A stretch of DNA of 24,689 nt, from assembly GCA_035540755.1 (NCBI GenBank), contig DATLGD010000083.1, positions 1 to 24,689 on the forward strand, in the 5' to 3' direction. Position numbers and translations under genes: made by a program. Below, in pieces: positions 7,175 to 19,043 of this stretch; positions within the stretch are counted from its first letter, which is position 1, and the number at the start of each line of letters is the position of its first letter. Origin of the DNA: DATLGD01 sp035540755. Lineage in GTDB: Bacteria > Actinomycetota > Actinomycetes > Mycobacteriales > SCTD01. The notes under the pieces were generated by a model. That model did no database searches and had not been told where the DNA came from. It saw only the letters and a program-made list of their open reading frames with translations.

Positions 7175-7295
7175 GGCGATCTCCAGGACGGGCGAGACGG
7201 GTCCGCGTGCGTCCCGCACGCGGCGGCAGCACGGTACGTCCTGTTCGTCCGGCGGCGGCAGGACGTGGCCGAATCGTGATCTTCGGCAGGCGGGC

Positions 7296-7301
7296 TAGGT
7301 T
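7296..7301 (+). promoter_or_regulatory. -10 element TAGGTT, leaderless promoter of the NUDIX gene
   Basis: A 6-base spacer leads to GTG 7308 and there is no ribosome binding site. The 133-bp region from 7175 to 7307 is the divergent promoter area shared with the lipoprotein gene. No clear -35 box is visible. Confidence 0.55.
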
Positions 7302-7307
7302 CTGCCG

Positions 7308-7709
7308 GTGGACCGGGTCGCCGTCGTGGGAGCCGCGCTCGTGCGCACCGGCGTCGACGGCGTCCGGCGGGTGCTGGCCAGCCGGCGCACCGAGCCGCCG
7401 CACCTGGCCGGGTTCTGGGAGTTCCCGGGCGGCAAGGTGGACCCGGGCGAGACCGACGCCGAGGCGCTGGTGCGCGAGCTGCGCGAGGAGCTGGAGGTCG
7501 AGGCCGCCGTCGAGGACCGGCTCGGTGCCGACCTGCCGATCGGGGACACCGCCGTCCTGCGGGTCTACCTGGCCCGGCTGATGTCCGGCGAGCCGGCGCT
7601 GGTCGACCACGACGCCCACCGCTGGCTGGCGGCGGGCGAGCTCGACCAGGTGCCGTGGATCCCGGTGGACCGTCCGCTCGTCGACGACCTGCGGCGCCTG
7701 CTCGCCTGA
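7308..7709 (+). CDS. NUDIX hydrolase, MutT-like
   Basis: A 133-residue NUDIX pyrophosphohydrolase. The Nudix box spans G42 to V64 with E48, R56-E57, E60 and E61 all present; only the glycine near the end is replaced by Glu (E63). The preceding GFWEFPGGK (35-43) and the PHL turn are typical of MutT-type enzymes that remove oxidised dGTP, so nucleotide-pool cleaning is the best guess, though NUDIX substrates are hard to predict. A C-terminal LVDDLRRLL helix completes the fold. Start GTG 7308 is supported by the TAGGTT hexamer six bases upstream. The gene lies 51 bp ahead of typA, which has its own -10 element. Confidence 0.9.
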   Translation: MDRVAVVGAALVRTGVDGVRRVLASRRTEPPHLAGFWEFPGGKVDPGETDAEALVRELREELEVEAAVEDRLGADLPIGDTAVLRVYLARLMSGEPALVDHDAHRWLAAGELDQVPWIPVDRPLVDDLRRLLA

Positions 7710-7737
7710 GCGCGATCTCGGGCAGCGCCGGGCGAGC
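7700..7737 (+). terminator. possible hairpin at the end of the NUDIX gene
   Basis: GCTCGCC (7700-7706) is complementary to GGCGAGC (7731-7737), with 24 bases between that include the stop codon. There is no T-run. It lies just before the typA -10 element and might separate the two transcription units. Confidence 0.25.
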
Positions 7738-7748
7738 CCCCGCGCCGG

Positions 7749-7754
7749 TAGCCT
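7749..7754 (+). promoter_or_regulatory. -10 element TAGCCT, leaderless promoter of typA
   Basis: A 6-base spacer leads to GTG 7761. There is no ribosome binding site before the start, and the protein N-terminus from this GTG matches the family. Confidence 0.55.
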
Positions 7755-7760
7755 CGGCAG

Positions 7761-9617
<1,857 letters not shown>

Positions 9618-9624
9618 GGCGCCC

Positions 9625-10228
9625 GTGGACGTCGACCCGGTGCCGGGCCCGGCCGCCGATCCCCACGAGGTCGCCGGCGGCCGGCTCCTGGTCGCGACGC
9701 CGCTGCTGACCGAGCCGACGTTCGCCCGCGCGGTCGTCCTGCTCCTGCAGGCCGGTGGCGACGACGGCGCGCTGGGAGTGGTGCTCAACCGGCCGACCGG
9801 GACCGAGGTCGAGCGCGTCCTGCCGGGCTGGGGCGTCGCCGCGCCGGCGCCGGCGGTCGTCTTCGAGGGCGGGCCGGTGCAGCCGCAGGCCGCGATCTGC
9901 CTCGCCGAGCTGCGGCCGGCCGCCGGACCGCAGGAGGGGCTCGCGCTGCTGCCCCCGAGCCGGCCGGGGCCGCGGCGGGCGACGGTGGACCTCGACGCCG
10001 CGCCGGAGGACCTCCTGCCCGCCATCGCCCGGCTGCGGGTGTTCGCGGGCTACGCCGGCTGGTCGCCCGGCCAGCTCGAGGCGGAGGTCGCCGAGGGCGC
10101 CTGGTGGGTGGTGGACCCGTTGCCCGACGACGTCTACCGCGTGCAGCCGCAGGAGCTGTGGCGGACGGTGCTGCGGCGGCAGGGCCCGCCGCTCGCGTTC
10201 GCCGTGACGCTGCCGGACGACGCCACCC

Positions 10229-10236
<8 letters not shown>
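9625..10236 (+). CDS. YqgE/AlgH family protein
   Basis: A 203-residue protein of the YqgE/AlgH (DUF179) family, whose molecular role is unclear. Family marks: GGRLLVATPLL near 18-28, GALGVVLNRPTG (48-59), VFEGGPVQ (79-86) and the C-terminal YAGWSPGQLEAEV with GAWWVV (143-163). No membrane segment. GTG 9625 lies seven bases after the typA stop with no ribosome binding site, so it is probably read from the typA mRNA by coupling. Its stop overlaps the stop of the convergent histidine kinase gene. The N-terminal 15 residues are low-complexity, and a slightly later start is possible. Confidence 0.9.
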
Positions 10237-13024
<2,788 letters not shown>

Positions 13025-13081
13025 GCAGGGACTGTGCCAGACGGCGCAACGGTCCGGCGGGAGGTCGCTCCGCCGCGCACG

Positions 13082-13087
13082 TAGGGT
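13082..13087 (+). promoter_or_regulatory. -10 element TAGGGT, leaderless promoter of mshB
   Basis: A 6-base spacer leads to GTG 13094. The 13025-13093 region is the shared divergent promoter area. On the other strand CACAGT (complement of 13031-13036) sits six bases before the kinase GTG as a poorer -10 candidate. Confidence 0.55.
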
Positions 13088-13093
13088 CGCCGC

Positions 13094-14122
13094 GTGAGCG
13101 ACGCGACCCTCCCGCCCCCGCCCGACCCCGGTGAGCGGGTGCCGACGACGGCGGCCGAGGCCGTGCTCGCCGAGGCGGCCGAGGCGGTCGACGCCGCGGG
13201 GGAGACGGTCGACATCACCCCGCTCGACCGCCCCCGCCGCCTGCTGCTCGTGCACGCGCACCCCGACGACGAGACCATCGGAACCGGCGCGACCATGGCC
13301 CGCTACGCCGGCGAGGGGGTGCAGGTCACGCTGGTCACCTGCACGCTCGGTGAGGAGGGAGAGGTGCTCGTGCCCGAGCTGGCGCACCTCGCCGCCGACC
13401 GGGACGACGGGCTCGGCCGACACCGCATCGAGGAGCTGGCGGCCGCGATGGAGGCTCTGCGCGTCGAGGACCACCGCTTCCTCGGCGGGCCCGGGCGCTG
13501 GCGCGACAGCGGCATGATGGGCACGCCGGCGAACGAGCGGCCGGAGTGCTTCTGGCAGGCCGACCTGGACGAGGCGGTGCGCGAGCTCGTGTCCGTCGTC
13601 CGCGAGGTGCGGCCGCAGGTGGTGGTCACCTACGACGAGAACGGCGGGTACGGCCACCCCGACCACATCCAGGCCCACCGGGTGACCGTCGCGGCCTTCG
13701 ACGCCGCCGGCGACTCCGGCTACGCACCCGAGCTGGGGGAGCCCTGGCAGGCCGCGAAGCTGTACTGGACCGCCGTCCCGCGCTCGCTGCTGCAGGCGGC
13801 CATCGACCAGCTCAAGGCCGCCGGGCACGAGGACTTCTTCGCCGTCGACTCGGCCGACGACCTGCCGTTCGGCGTGCCCGACGACGTCGTCACCACCGAG
13901 GTGGACGCCGGGAACCACCTCGAGGCCAAGCTGGCCGCCATGCGGGCCCACCGGACGCAGATCGCCGTGGACGGGCCGTTCTTCGCGCTGTCGAACATGG
14001 TCGGCCAGCGTGCCTTCGGCGTCGAGCACTACGTGCTGGCGCGTGGCGAGCGCGGACCGGGGGTCACCCCGGCGGGGCGCGAGGACGACCTGTTCGCCGG
14101 ACTGGCCGCCGGCACCGGCTGA
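13094..14122 (+). CDS. mshB: MshB, GlcNAc-Ins deacetylase of mycothiol synthesis
   Basis: A 342-residue zinc deacetylase of the LmbE/PIG-L fold. MshB removes the acetyl group from GlcNAc-inositol in mycothiol synthesis. The zinc and catalytic site reads HAHPDDE (H56, D58, D59) plus HPDH (H188, H191); by analogy H56, D59 and H191 hold zinc and D58 is the general base. The TCTLGEEGEV segment (82-91) right after the second strand and the YDENGGYGHPDH block are characteristic of MshB and the related Mca. Mca, the mycothiol conjugate amidase, is the main alternative. About 45 residues, rich in Pro, Ala and Glu, precede the fold, longer than I recall for the mycobacterial enzyme. The GTG and its -10 hexamer support this longer start. 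Confidence 0.9.
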   Translation: MSDATLPPPPDPGERVPTTAAEAVLAEAAEAVDAAGETVDITPLDRPRRLLLVHAHPDDETIGTGATMARYAGEGVQVTLVTCTLGEEGEVLVPELAHLAADRDDGLGRHRIEELAAAMEALRVEDHRFLGGPGRWRDSGMMGTPANERPECFWQADLDEAVRELVSVVREVRPQVVVTYDENGGYGHPDHIQAHRVTVAAFDAAGDSGYAPELGEPWQAAKLYWTAVPRSLLQAAIDQLKAAGHEDFFAVDSADDLPFGVPDDVVTTEVDAGNHLEAKLAAMRAHRTQIAVDGPFFALSNMVGQRAFGVEHYVLARGERGPGVTPAGREDDLFAGLAAGTG

Positions 14123-14353
14123 GCGTCCGCTCCGGCAGGGCCGTCTGCTTCGCCCGCCACGGGCATCCGGGCGACATCGGCAGCCCCGGACCTGGTCCTG
14201 GATGGGCCGAACGGGTGGACTTGGGACCCGCAGTGGTCACTGAGGGTGACGGCACGGCAGCATCGGGCAGACAGGACGACGTCCCCCCGCCACGGACCGT
14301 CACAGCGTCACCTACGACGACGCCGGAACGGACCCCGCTCGCCAGGAGCTGCT
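14123..14353. other. 231-bp intergenic region, the longest in the window
   Basis: No coding frame here looks real. It holds a short perfect inverted repeat, GTCAC (14236-14240), five bases, GTGAC (14246-14250), which could be an operator but is near chance level. It ends in the AGGAG ribosome binding site of the FtsH-like gene. I see no clear -10 element, although the presence of a leader suggests this gene is transcribed with a 5' untranslated region. Confidence 0.4.
14344..14348 (+). promoter_or_regulatory. ribosome binding site AGGAG deciding the FtsH-like start
   Basis: Five bases before GTG 14354. The frame is open further upstream, so this site sets the start. Confidence 0.7.
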
Positions 14354-16438
14354 GTGCCGAACCCGCCCGTTCCCCCGGCCCCCTCCGAGGCCCCGGTCGT
14401 CGACGAACGGCTGGACGGGAGGCCCGAGGCGGGTCCGGGGTCCACGTCCCTGACCGCCCTCACCGGCGCGGCCGGCGGCTCCGTGCTGCGGATGCGCGAC
14501 GCCGACGTCGGCAGCAGCCGGGAGGGCCAGCGCCGCCGCCGGTTCGTCAAGCTCACCGTCCTCGTCTGGGCGGTGGTCGCGATGCTGTGGCTGCGCGCCC
14601 TGACGGTGGACGGCGGGTCGTTCATCCCGATCCCGAGCATCGACCCGTTCCTGCTCGTCATCATCATCTTCTTCGGCCTGCTCATCGCGCTGGTCGCCGG
14701 GCAGCAGCTGATGGCCTCGCGCTCGCCGCACATGGTCTTCCGCCCCGAGCAGATCGACACCACCCTCGACGACGTCGTCGGCATCGACGGCGTCAAGGAC
14801 GACGTCGTCCGCTCGCTCAACCTGTTCCTCGCGCACAAGACCTTCCGCGACGAGATGGGCGGCACGCCTCGCCGCGGCCTGCTGTTCGAGGGCTCGCCCG
14901 GCACCGGCAAGACCCACCTCGCCAAGGCCATGGCGCGCGAGGCGGGCGTGCCCTTCCTGTTCGTGAGCGCGACCAGCTTCCAGTCGATGTGGTACGGCGC
15001 GACGGCCAAGAAGATCCGCTCCTACTTCAAGGCGCTGCGCAAGGCCGCCCGCAAGGAGGGCGGCGCGATCGGGTTCATCGAGGAGATCGACGCGATCGCC
15101 ATGACCCGCGGCGGCATGAACAGGATGACCCCCACAGCCGGCACGCCCTTCTCGGTGGTGCACGGCTGCTCCGGGACCTCCTGCCTGCCGTCGCCGGCCC
15201 CGCCGCCCGCGCCGGCCCTGCAGGTCGACGCCGCCGGCACCGGGGTCGTGAAGCACGGCTTCATGAGCGAGGGCACCGGCGGCGTCGTCAACGAGCTGCT
15301 CGTGCAGATGCAGAGCTTCGACGACCCGACCGGCGGGGCGCGCCTGAAGGGCTGGTTCGTCGACAGGCTCAACCTGTTCCTGCCGGTCGACCGGCAGCTC
15401 AAGCGGCCGGCCAACGTGCCCACGAACATCCTGCTGATCGCCGCCACGAACCGCGCCGACGGCCTGGACCCGGCACTGCTGCGCCCCGGCCGGTTCGACC
15501 GCCGGCTCACCTTCGAGCTGCCCAGCAAGCCCGGCCGGCGGGCGCTGATAGACCACTTCCTGGCGAAGAAGGCGCACGACGTCGAGCTCGACGACCCCGA
15601 GCTGCGCGACGCCCTGGCCGGCATCCTGCAGGGCTACACGCCGGTGATGATCGAGCACCTGCTCGACGAGGCGCTGGTGAGCGCCGTCCGCCGCGGCGAG
15701 AGCTCGATGTGCTGGAAGGACGTCGAGCAGGCCCGCCTCGTCGAGGAGGTCGGCACCGGCCAGCCGGTCGGCTACACCGAGCACGAGAAGCGCCTCATCG
15801 CCACGCACGAGGCCGGGCACGCGACCATCGCCTGGCTCACCGCGCCGGAGCGCCGGCTCGAGGTGCTCACGATCATCAAGCGCCGCAGCGCCCTCGGCCT
15901 GCTGGCCCACGGCGACCGCGAGGAGGTCTACACCCGCTCCCGCAAGGAGCTCACCGCGATGGTGCAGATCGCCCTCGGCGGGCAGTGCGCCGAGGAGATC
16001 TTCTTCGGCGACGTTTCGACCGGTCCCGGCGGTGACCTGCTGTTCGCCACGAACACCGCCGCCGAGATGATCGGCGCGCACGGCATGGAGGAGTCGCTCG
16101 TGTCGTACCTGGCCATCCAGAACAGCTCGTTCTCCGACACCAACATCGTCGGTCGCGTGCTCGCCGACGACCGCGGCCGCGACGCCGTCGAGGCCCTGCT
16201 GCGCCGCAACAAGGCCGCGACCAGAGCGCTGATGGAGCAGAACCGGCACCTGGTCGAGGCGCTGCGGGACGCCCTGCTCGAGCGCGAGGAGCTGATCGGG
16301 CACGAGATCACCGACGTGCTCGAGGCCGCCGCCGCCGGCGGGCCGCGCCCCGGCGCCGACGTCATCGACCTGACGCTGGCCGAGGCCGGCGACGCGCCCT
16401 GCGACGCCTCACCGATCTGGACGCGGCCCCTGCACTGA
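14354..16438 (+). CDS. divergent FtsH-like membrane AAA+ zinc metalloprotease
   Basis: A 694-residue protein: Pro-rich N-terminus (1-60), TM helix about 65-84, a loop of about 13 residues, TM helix 98-117, AAA+ module and M41 protease. Walker A GSPGTGKT (180-187); Walker B reads FIEEIDAI, with E243 where FtsH has Asp; sensor 1 and arginine fingers sit in TNRADGLDPALLRPGRFDRR (N366, R377, R380). The protease site is H485-E-A-G-H489 with likely third ligand D561. Two insertions break the AAA core: about 255-305 (Pro/Ala-rich, C272 and C277) and about 325-357. Pore loop 1 reads MWYGAT, not MFVGVG. FtsH's extracytoplasmic domain is missing. It is probably an ATP-dependent protease at the inner membrane face, distinct from housekeeping FtsH. 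A hairpin overlaps its stop. Confidence 0.9.
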   Translation: MPNPPVPPAPSEAPVVDERLDGRPEAGPGSTSLTALTGAAGGSVLRMRDADVGSSREGQRRRRFVKLTVLVWAVVAMLWLRALTVDGGSFIPIPSIDPFLLVIIIFFGLLIALVAGQQLMASRSPHMVFRPEQIDTTLDDVVGIDGVKDDVVRSLNLFLAHKTFRDEMGGTPRRGLLFEGSPGTGKTHLAKAMAREAGVPFLFVSATSFQSMWYGATAKKIRSYFKALRKAARKEGGAIGFIEEIDAIAMTRGGMNRMTPTAGTPFSVVHGCSGTSCLPSPAPPPAPALQVDAAGTGVVKHGFMSEGTGGVVNELLVQMQSFDDPTGGARLKGWFVDRLNLFLPVDRQLKRPANVPTNILLIAATNRADGLDPALLRPGRFDRRLTFELPSKPGRRALIDHFLAKKAHDVELDDPELRDALAGILQGYTPVMIEHLLDEALVSAVRRGESSMCWKDVEQARLVEEVGTGQPVGYTEHEKRLIATHEAGHATIAWLTAPERRLEVLTIIKRRSALGLLAHGDREEVYTRSRKELTAMVQIALGGQCAEEIFFGDVSTGPGGDLLFATNTAAEMIGAHGMEESLVSYLAIQNSSFSDTNIVGRVLADDRGRDAVEALLRRNKAATRALMEQNRHLVEALRDALLEREELIGHEITDVLEAAAAGGPRPGADVIDLTLAEAGDAPCDASPIWTRPLH

Positions 16439-16446
16439 GGGGCCGC
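16423..16446 (+). terminator. perfect 8-bp hairpin around the FtsH-like stop codon
   Basis: GCGGCCCC (16423-16430) pairs exactly with GGGGCCGC (16439-16446). The 8-base loop ends with the TGA stop codon. No T-run follows, as is common for actinobacterial terminators. The next gene's -10 hexamer starts five bases later. Confidence 0.55.
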
Positions 16447-16451
16447 TCTGA

Positions 16452-16457
16452 CAGGCT
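16452..16457 (+). promoter_or_regulatory. -10 like element CAGGCT of the small membrane protein gene
   Basis: One mismatch from TAnnnT, with a 6-base spacer to GTG 16464 and no ribosome binding site. It has the same geometry as the other leaderless starts in this window. Confidence 0.4.
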
Positions 16458-16463
16458 GCCCGG

Positions 16464-16877
16464 GTGCCCGACCCGCCGCCCGGTGAGCCGCCGCTGCCCG
16501 CCTGGGTCGTGCTCCTCGGCGTCGTGGTGCTCACGCTCCTGCTGTCGGTCTGGGCGGCCTTCCTCGTGCCGGTGCGGATCCACGGGTTCCCGGTGCCGTT
16601 CTGGCTGCTCCCCCTGGCCGCCATGCTCGGGCTCGCACTGGCCGCCGCCCGCCGGGCGGGCACCGGCGCCGCCGTGCTCCTCGGCGGGCTCTGGGGCGCG
16701 GTGAACGTCTTCGGCTTCGGCACCACCCGGACCGAGGGCGACCTCGTCGTGCCGGGGACGCCGTCCGGCTACGCCTACCTGTTCGGCGGCTTCGCGCTGT
16801 GGCTCGCCGTCATCGCGCGGGCAGCATCGGCGCAAGGACCCGTCCGGCCTACACCCCGGAGGCAAGAGCGCCGATGA
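16464..16877 (+). CDS. small four-helix integral membrane protein of unknown function
   Basis: A 137-residue protein I do not recognise. A Pro-rich N-terminus (1-12) is followed by four probable membrane helices at about 14-36, 43-62, 67-86 and 101-120, and a basic, Arg-rich tail (128-137) that should lie in the cytoplasm. Between helices 3 and 4 is a short polar loop (TTRTEGDLVVPG). There are no charged residues inside the helices that would suggest transport chemistry. Coding style matches its neighbours, and it ends seven bases before cheW, so it may be co-transcribed with the chemosensory genes. Small membrane proteins near mshB occur in other actinobacteria, but I cannot show homology. 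Confidence 0.75.
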   Translation: MPDPPPGEPPLPAWVVLLGVVVLTLLLSVWAAFLVPVRIHGFPVPFWLLPLAAMLGLALAAARRAGTGAAVLLGGLWGAVNVFGFGTTRTEGDLVVPGTPSGYAYLFGGFALWLAVIARAASAQGPVRPTPRRQERR

Positions 16878-16884
16878 CGTCGGC

Positions 16885-17376
16885 GTGGAGACCGTCGTGC
16901 CCGACCAGGAGCCCGTCCGCGAGGCGGTGCAGGAGAACGTCGTGGTCCGGCTCGGCGGCTGTCGGTACGGGCTGCCGATGGCGTCGGTGGCCGAGGTCGG
17001 CCGCCCGCCGGTCCTGACCCGCGTCCCCGGCCTGCCGGAGTGGGTGGCCGGCGTGGCGAACTGGCGCGGCCGGGTCCTGGCCGTCCTCGACGTGCGGCCG
17101 CTGCTGGGCAGCGGTCGTGCCGCGCTCGACCGCCGCAGCCGGATGGTGGTGCTCACCCGGGACGGCATGCAGGCCGGCCTGCTGGTCGAGGACGTCGAGG
17201 GCACCGTCGCCGTCGATGCCGCGCAGGTCGAGCCGCCGCTGGCCTCTCTGCCCGACCGCACCGCCTCACTGCTGAGCGGTCAGCTCACCGATGCTCAGGG
17301 CCCGTGCGGCCTGGTGGACCTGCCGGCGCTGTTCGCCCTCGCCGGCGAGCTGCCGCGCGCGCGCCGTGCGACCTGA
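16885..17376 (+). CDS. cheW: CheW-type chemotaxis adaptor
   Basis: A 163-residue single CheW/SH3-like domain, the scaffold that links chemoreceptors to CheA. The pattern is clear: YGLPMASVAEV (28-38) as the first strands, VPGLPEWVAGVANWRG (47-62), VLAVLDVRPLLG (64-75), VVLTRDGMQAGLLVEDVEG (88-106) and a C-terminal DLPALF helix. Two in-frame starts compete. GTG 16885 has no good ribosome binding site. GTG 16942 has AGGAG six bases upstream (16931-16935) but would begin directly in the first strand, with 144 residues. I keep the longer form with reserve. It lies 88 bp upstream of the receptor gene and opens the chemosensory cluster. Confidence 0.93.
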   Translation: METVVPDQEPVREAVQENVVVRLGGCRYGLPMASVAEVGRPPVLTRVPGLPEWVAGVANWRGRVLAVLDVRPLLGSGRAALDRRSRMVVLTRDGMQAGLLVEDVEGTVAVDAAQVEPPLASLPDRTASLLSGQLTDAQGPCGLVDLPALFALAGELPRARRAT

Positions 17377-17453
17377 CCGGGCCGCTCCTGCCCGCGGGCT
17401 ACAGCACCGGCCCCCGCACGCCGACGACGACAGCAGTGCCCGAACGGGCTCGT

Positions 17454-17459
17454 AGGAGG
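17454..17459 (+). promoter_or_regulatory. ribosome binding site AGGAGG of the receptor gene
   Basis: A full AGGAGG five bases before GTG 17465, the strongest translation signal in the window. It fits the high receptor copy number a signalling array needs. Confidence 0.75.
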
Positions 17460-17464
17460 GGACC

Positions 17465-19024
17465 GTGGACTTCTCGATCAAGCTGGCGCGCGCCGCCGCC
17501 GTCATGACCTGGCTGAGCTGGGCCATCGGCCTGGTGGCCGTGCTGGTCATGCAGCAGGTGGGTGCGCCCGACGGCGTGGTCGTGCACCTGTGGGCCTTCC
17601 TCGCCTGGCACGGCCTCGGTGCGGCGGTGACGCTGTTCCTCACCTTCCTGCCGACCCTGGCGATGAAGTCGCACTACGTGCTGACGAACATCACCGCCTT
17701 CCGCGCGCTGCTGCTCGTGAGCTTCACCGTCTGGGCGACCGCCTCCGCCTCGGTGACCGGCGGCGTCAAGGGCCCGTTCTGGCTGCTCTACATCGGCGTC
17801 GTGCTGTTCGCGGCGGTGTCGATGCCGGCGTGGCAGTCGGCGCTGTTCGGCCTGGCTGCCAGCGGCGGCGTCGTGCTCGCGACCGCCCTGTCGCACCAGC
17901 TCGACACCGGCACCGTCGGCGCGCTGATCGTGGTGGGCGCGATGTTCCCGGTCGCAGCCTGGTTCACCTCGACGCTGTCGTCGGCGGTGTGGGAGCTGCG
18001 GAAGAAGGCACGTGAGGAGCGCAAGGCGCTCGAGGCCCGGGTCGACGAGCTCTCGTCGGTGCTGGCGCAGGCCGCCGACGGCGACCTCGCCGTCGAGGTC
18101 GTGCCCACCGAGCGGGACGCCCGGCACCTCGCGGCGCTCGGCACCGCCTTCAACCACACGATCACCAACCTGCGCGACCTCGTCGGGCAGATCCGCAGCG
18201 GTGGCGAGCAGATCGGCGCCAGCGCCGGCGAGCTGCTCGCGACCGCCGAGGAGCACGCCGCCTCCGCCACGCAGCAGTCCAGCGCGGTGACGGAGACGAC
18301 GTCGACGATCGAGGAGCTCGCGGCCACGGCGGCCCAGATCGCCGAGACCTCCGAGGCTGTCGCGCGCTATGCCGCCGAGACGCTGCGCTACGCCGAGCAG
18401 GGGCGCGCGGCGGTGTCGGCGTCGGTCGACTCGATGGACGCCATCGCCGGCCGGGTCGACTCCATCGCCTCGCGCGCGCTGTCGCTCGGGGAGAAGAGCC
18501 ACGAGATCGGGCGCATCCTCGACGTCATCGACGACCTCGCCGACCAGACCAACCTGCTCGCGCTGAACGCGGCCATCGAGGCGGCGCGCGCCGGTGAGCA
18601 CGGCCGTGGCTTCGCCGTCGTCGCCTCCGAGGTGCGCAAGCTGGCGGAGCGGTCGCAGGAGTCCGCGGCCCAGATCCAGACCATCGTCGGCGAGATCCAG
18701 GCCGAGACGAACAGCACCATCATCGCCTCCGAGGAGGGCGCGAAGGAGGTGCGCGAGGGCACGCAGCTGGCCCGCGGCGTCGTCGACGCCCTCGAGCGGA
18801 TCAGCGGGATGGTCGACGAGACGACGACCGCCGCCAAGGAGATCTCGATCGCGACCCAGCAGCAGCGCTCTGCCTCCGACCAGGTGGTGGCGGCCATGAC
18901 GCAGGTCTCCGACGTGTCGCGGCAGTACGCCGTCGGCTCGCGCCAGGCGGCCGCCGCAGCGGCCCAGCTGAACGTGCTGGCCGCCGAGCTGCGGTCGTCC
19001 ATCGCGCAGTTCAAGGTCTCCTGA
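17465..19024 (+). CDS. methyl-accepting chemotaxis protein with multi-pass membrane sensor
   Basis: A 519-residue chemoreceptor. The N-terminal half has about six membrane helices (roughly 12-32, 42-65, 78-96, 104-120, 122-142, 150-170) with only short loops, so there is no large extracytoplasmic ligand domain; the sensor is probably within the membrane. A HAMP-like segment (about 180-245) leads into the signalling coiled coil. The hairpin tip is intact: QTNLLALNAAIEAARAGEHGRGFAVVA (361-387), which contacts CheA and CheW. The C-terminus ends QFKVS without a CheR-docking pentapeptide. Flanking helices contain Gln/Glu/Ala-rich stretches that could be methylated, but no CheR or CheB gene is in the window. 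cheA follows 19 bp downstream. Stimulus unknown; redox, membrane state or a lipophilic ligand are possibilities. Confidence 0.94.
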   Translation: MDFSIKLARAAAVMTWLSWAIGLVAVLVMQQVGAPDGVVVHLWAFLAWHGLGAAVTLFLTFLPTLAMKSHYVLTNITAFRALLLVSFTVWATASASVTGGVKGPFWLLYIGVVLFAAVSMPAWQSALFGLAASGGVVLATALSHQLDTGTVGALIVVGAMFPVAAWFTSTLSSAVWELRKKAREERKALEARVDELSSVLAQAADGDLAVEVVPTERDARHLAALGTAFNHTITNLRDLVGQIRSGGEQIGASAGELLATAEEHAASATQQSSAVTETTSTIEELAATAAQIAETSEAVARYAAETLRYAEQGRAAVSASVDSMDAIAGRVDSIASRALSLGEKSHEIGRILDVIDDLADQTNLLALNAAIEAARAGEHGRGFAVVASEVRKLAERSQESAAQIQTIVGEIQAETNSTIIASEEGAKEVREGTQLARGVVDALERISGMVDETTTAAKEISIATQQQRSASDQVVAAMTQVSDVSRQYAVGSRQAAAAAAQLNVLAAELRSSIAQFKVS

Positions 19025-19043
19025 GGACGGCTGAGACACCATC

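Noticed and set aside
14236..14250. GTCAC-N5-GTGAC inverted repeat upstream of the FtsH-like gene, considered as an operator
   Set aside because: Five-base arms are expected by chance in a 231-bp gap and no second copy is seen in the window. It is mentioned only within the intergenic entry.
14312..16303. A 663-codon open frame antisense to the FtsH-like gene
   Set aside because: No domain or motif is visible and the composition is that of a shadow frame. The sense strand has full AAA and protease motifs.
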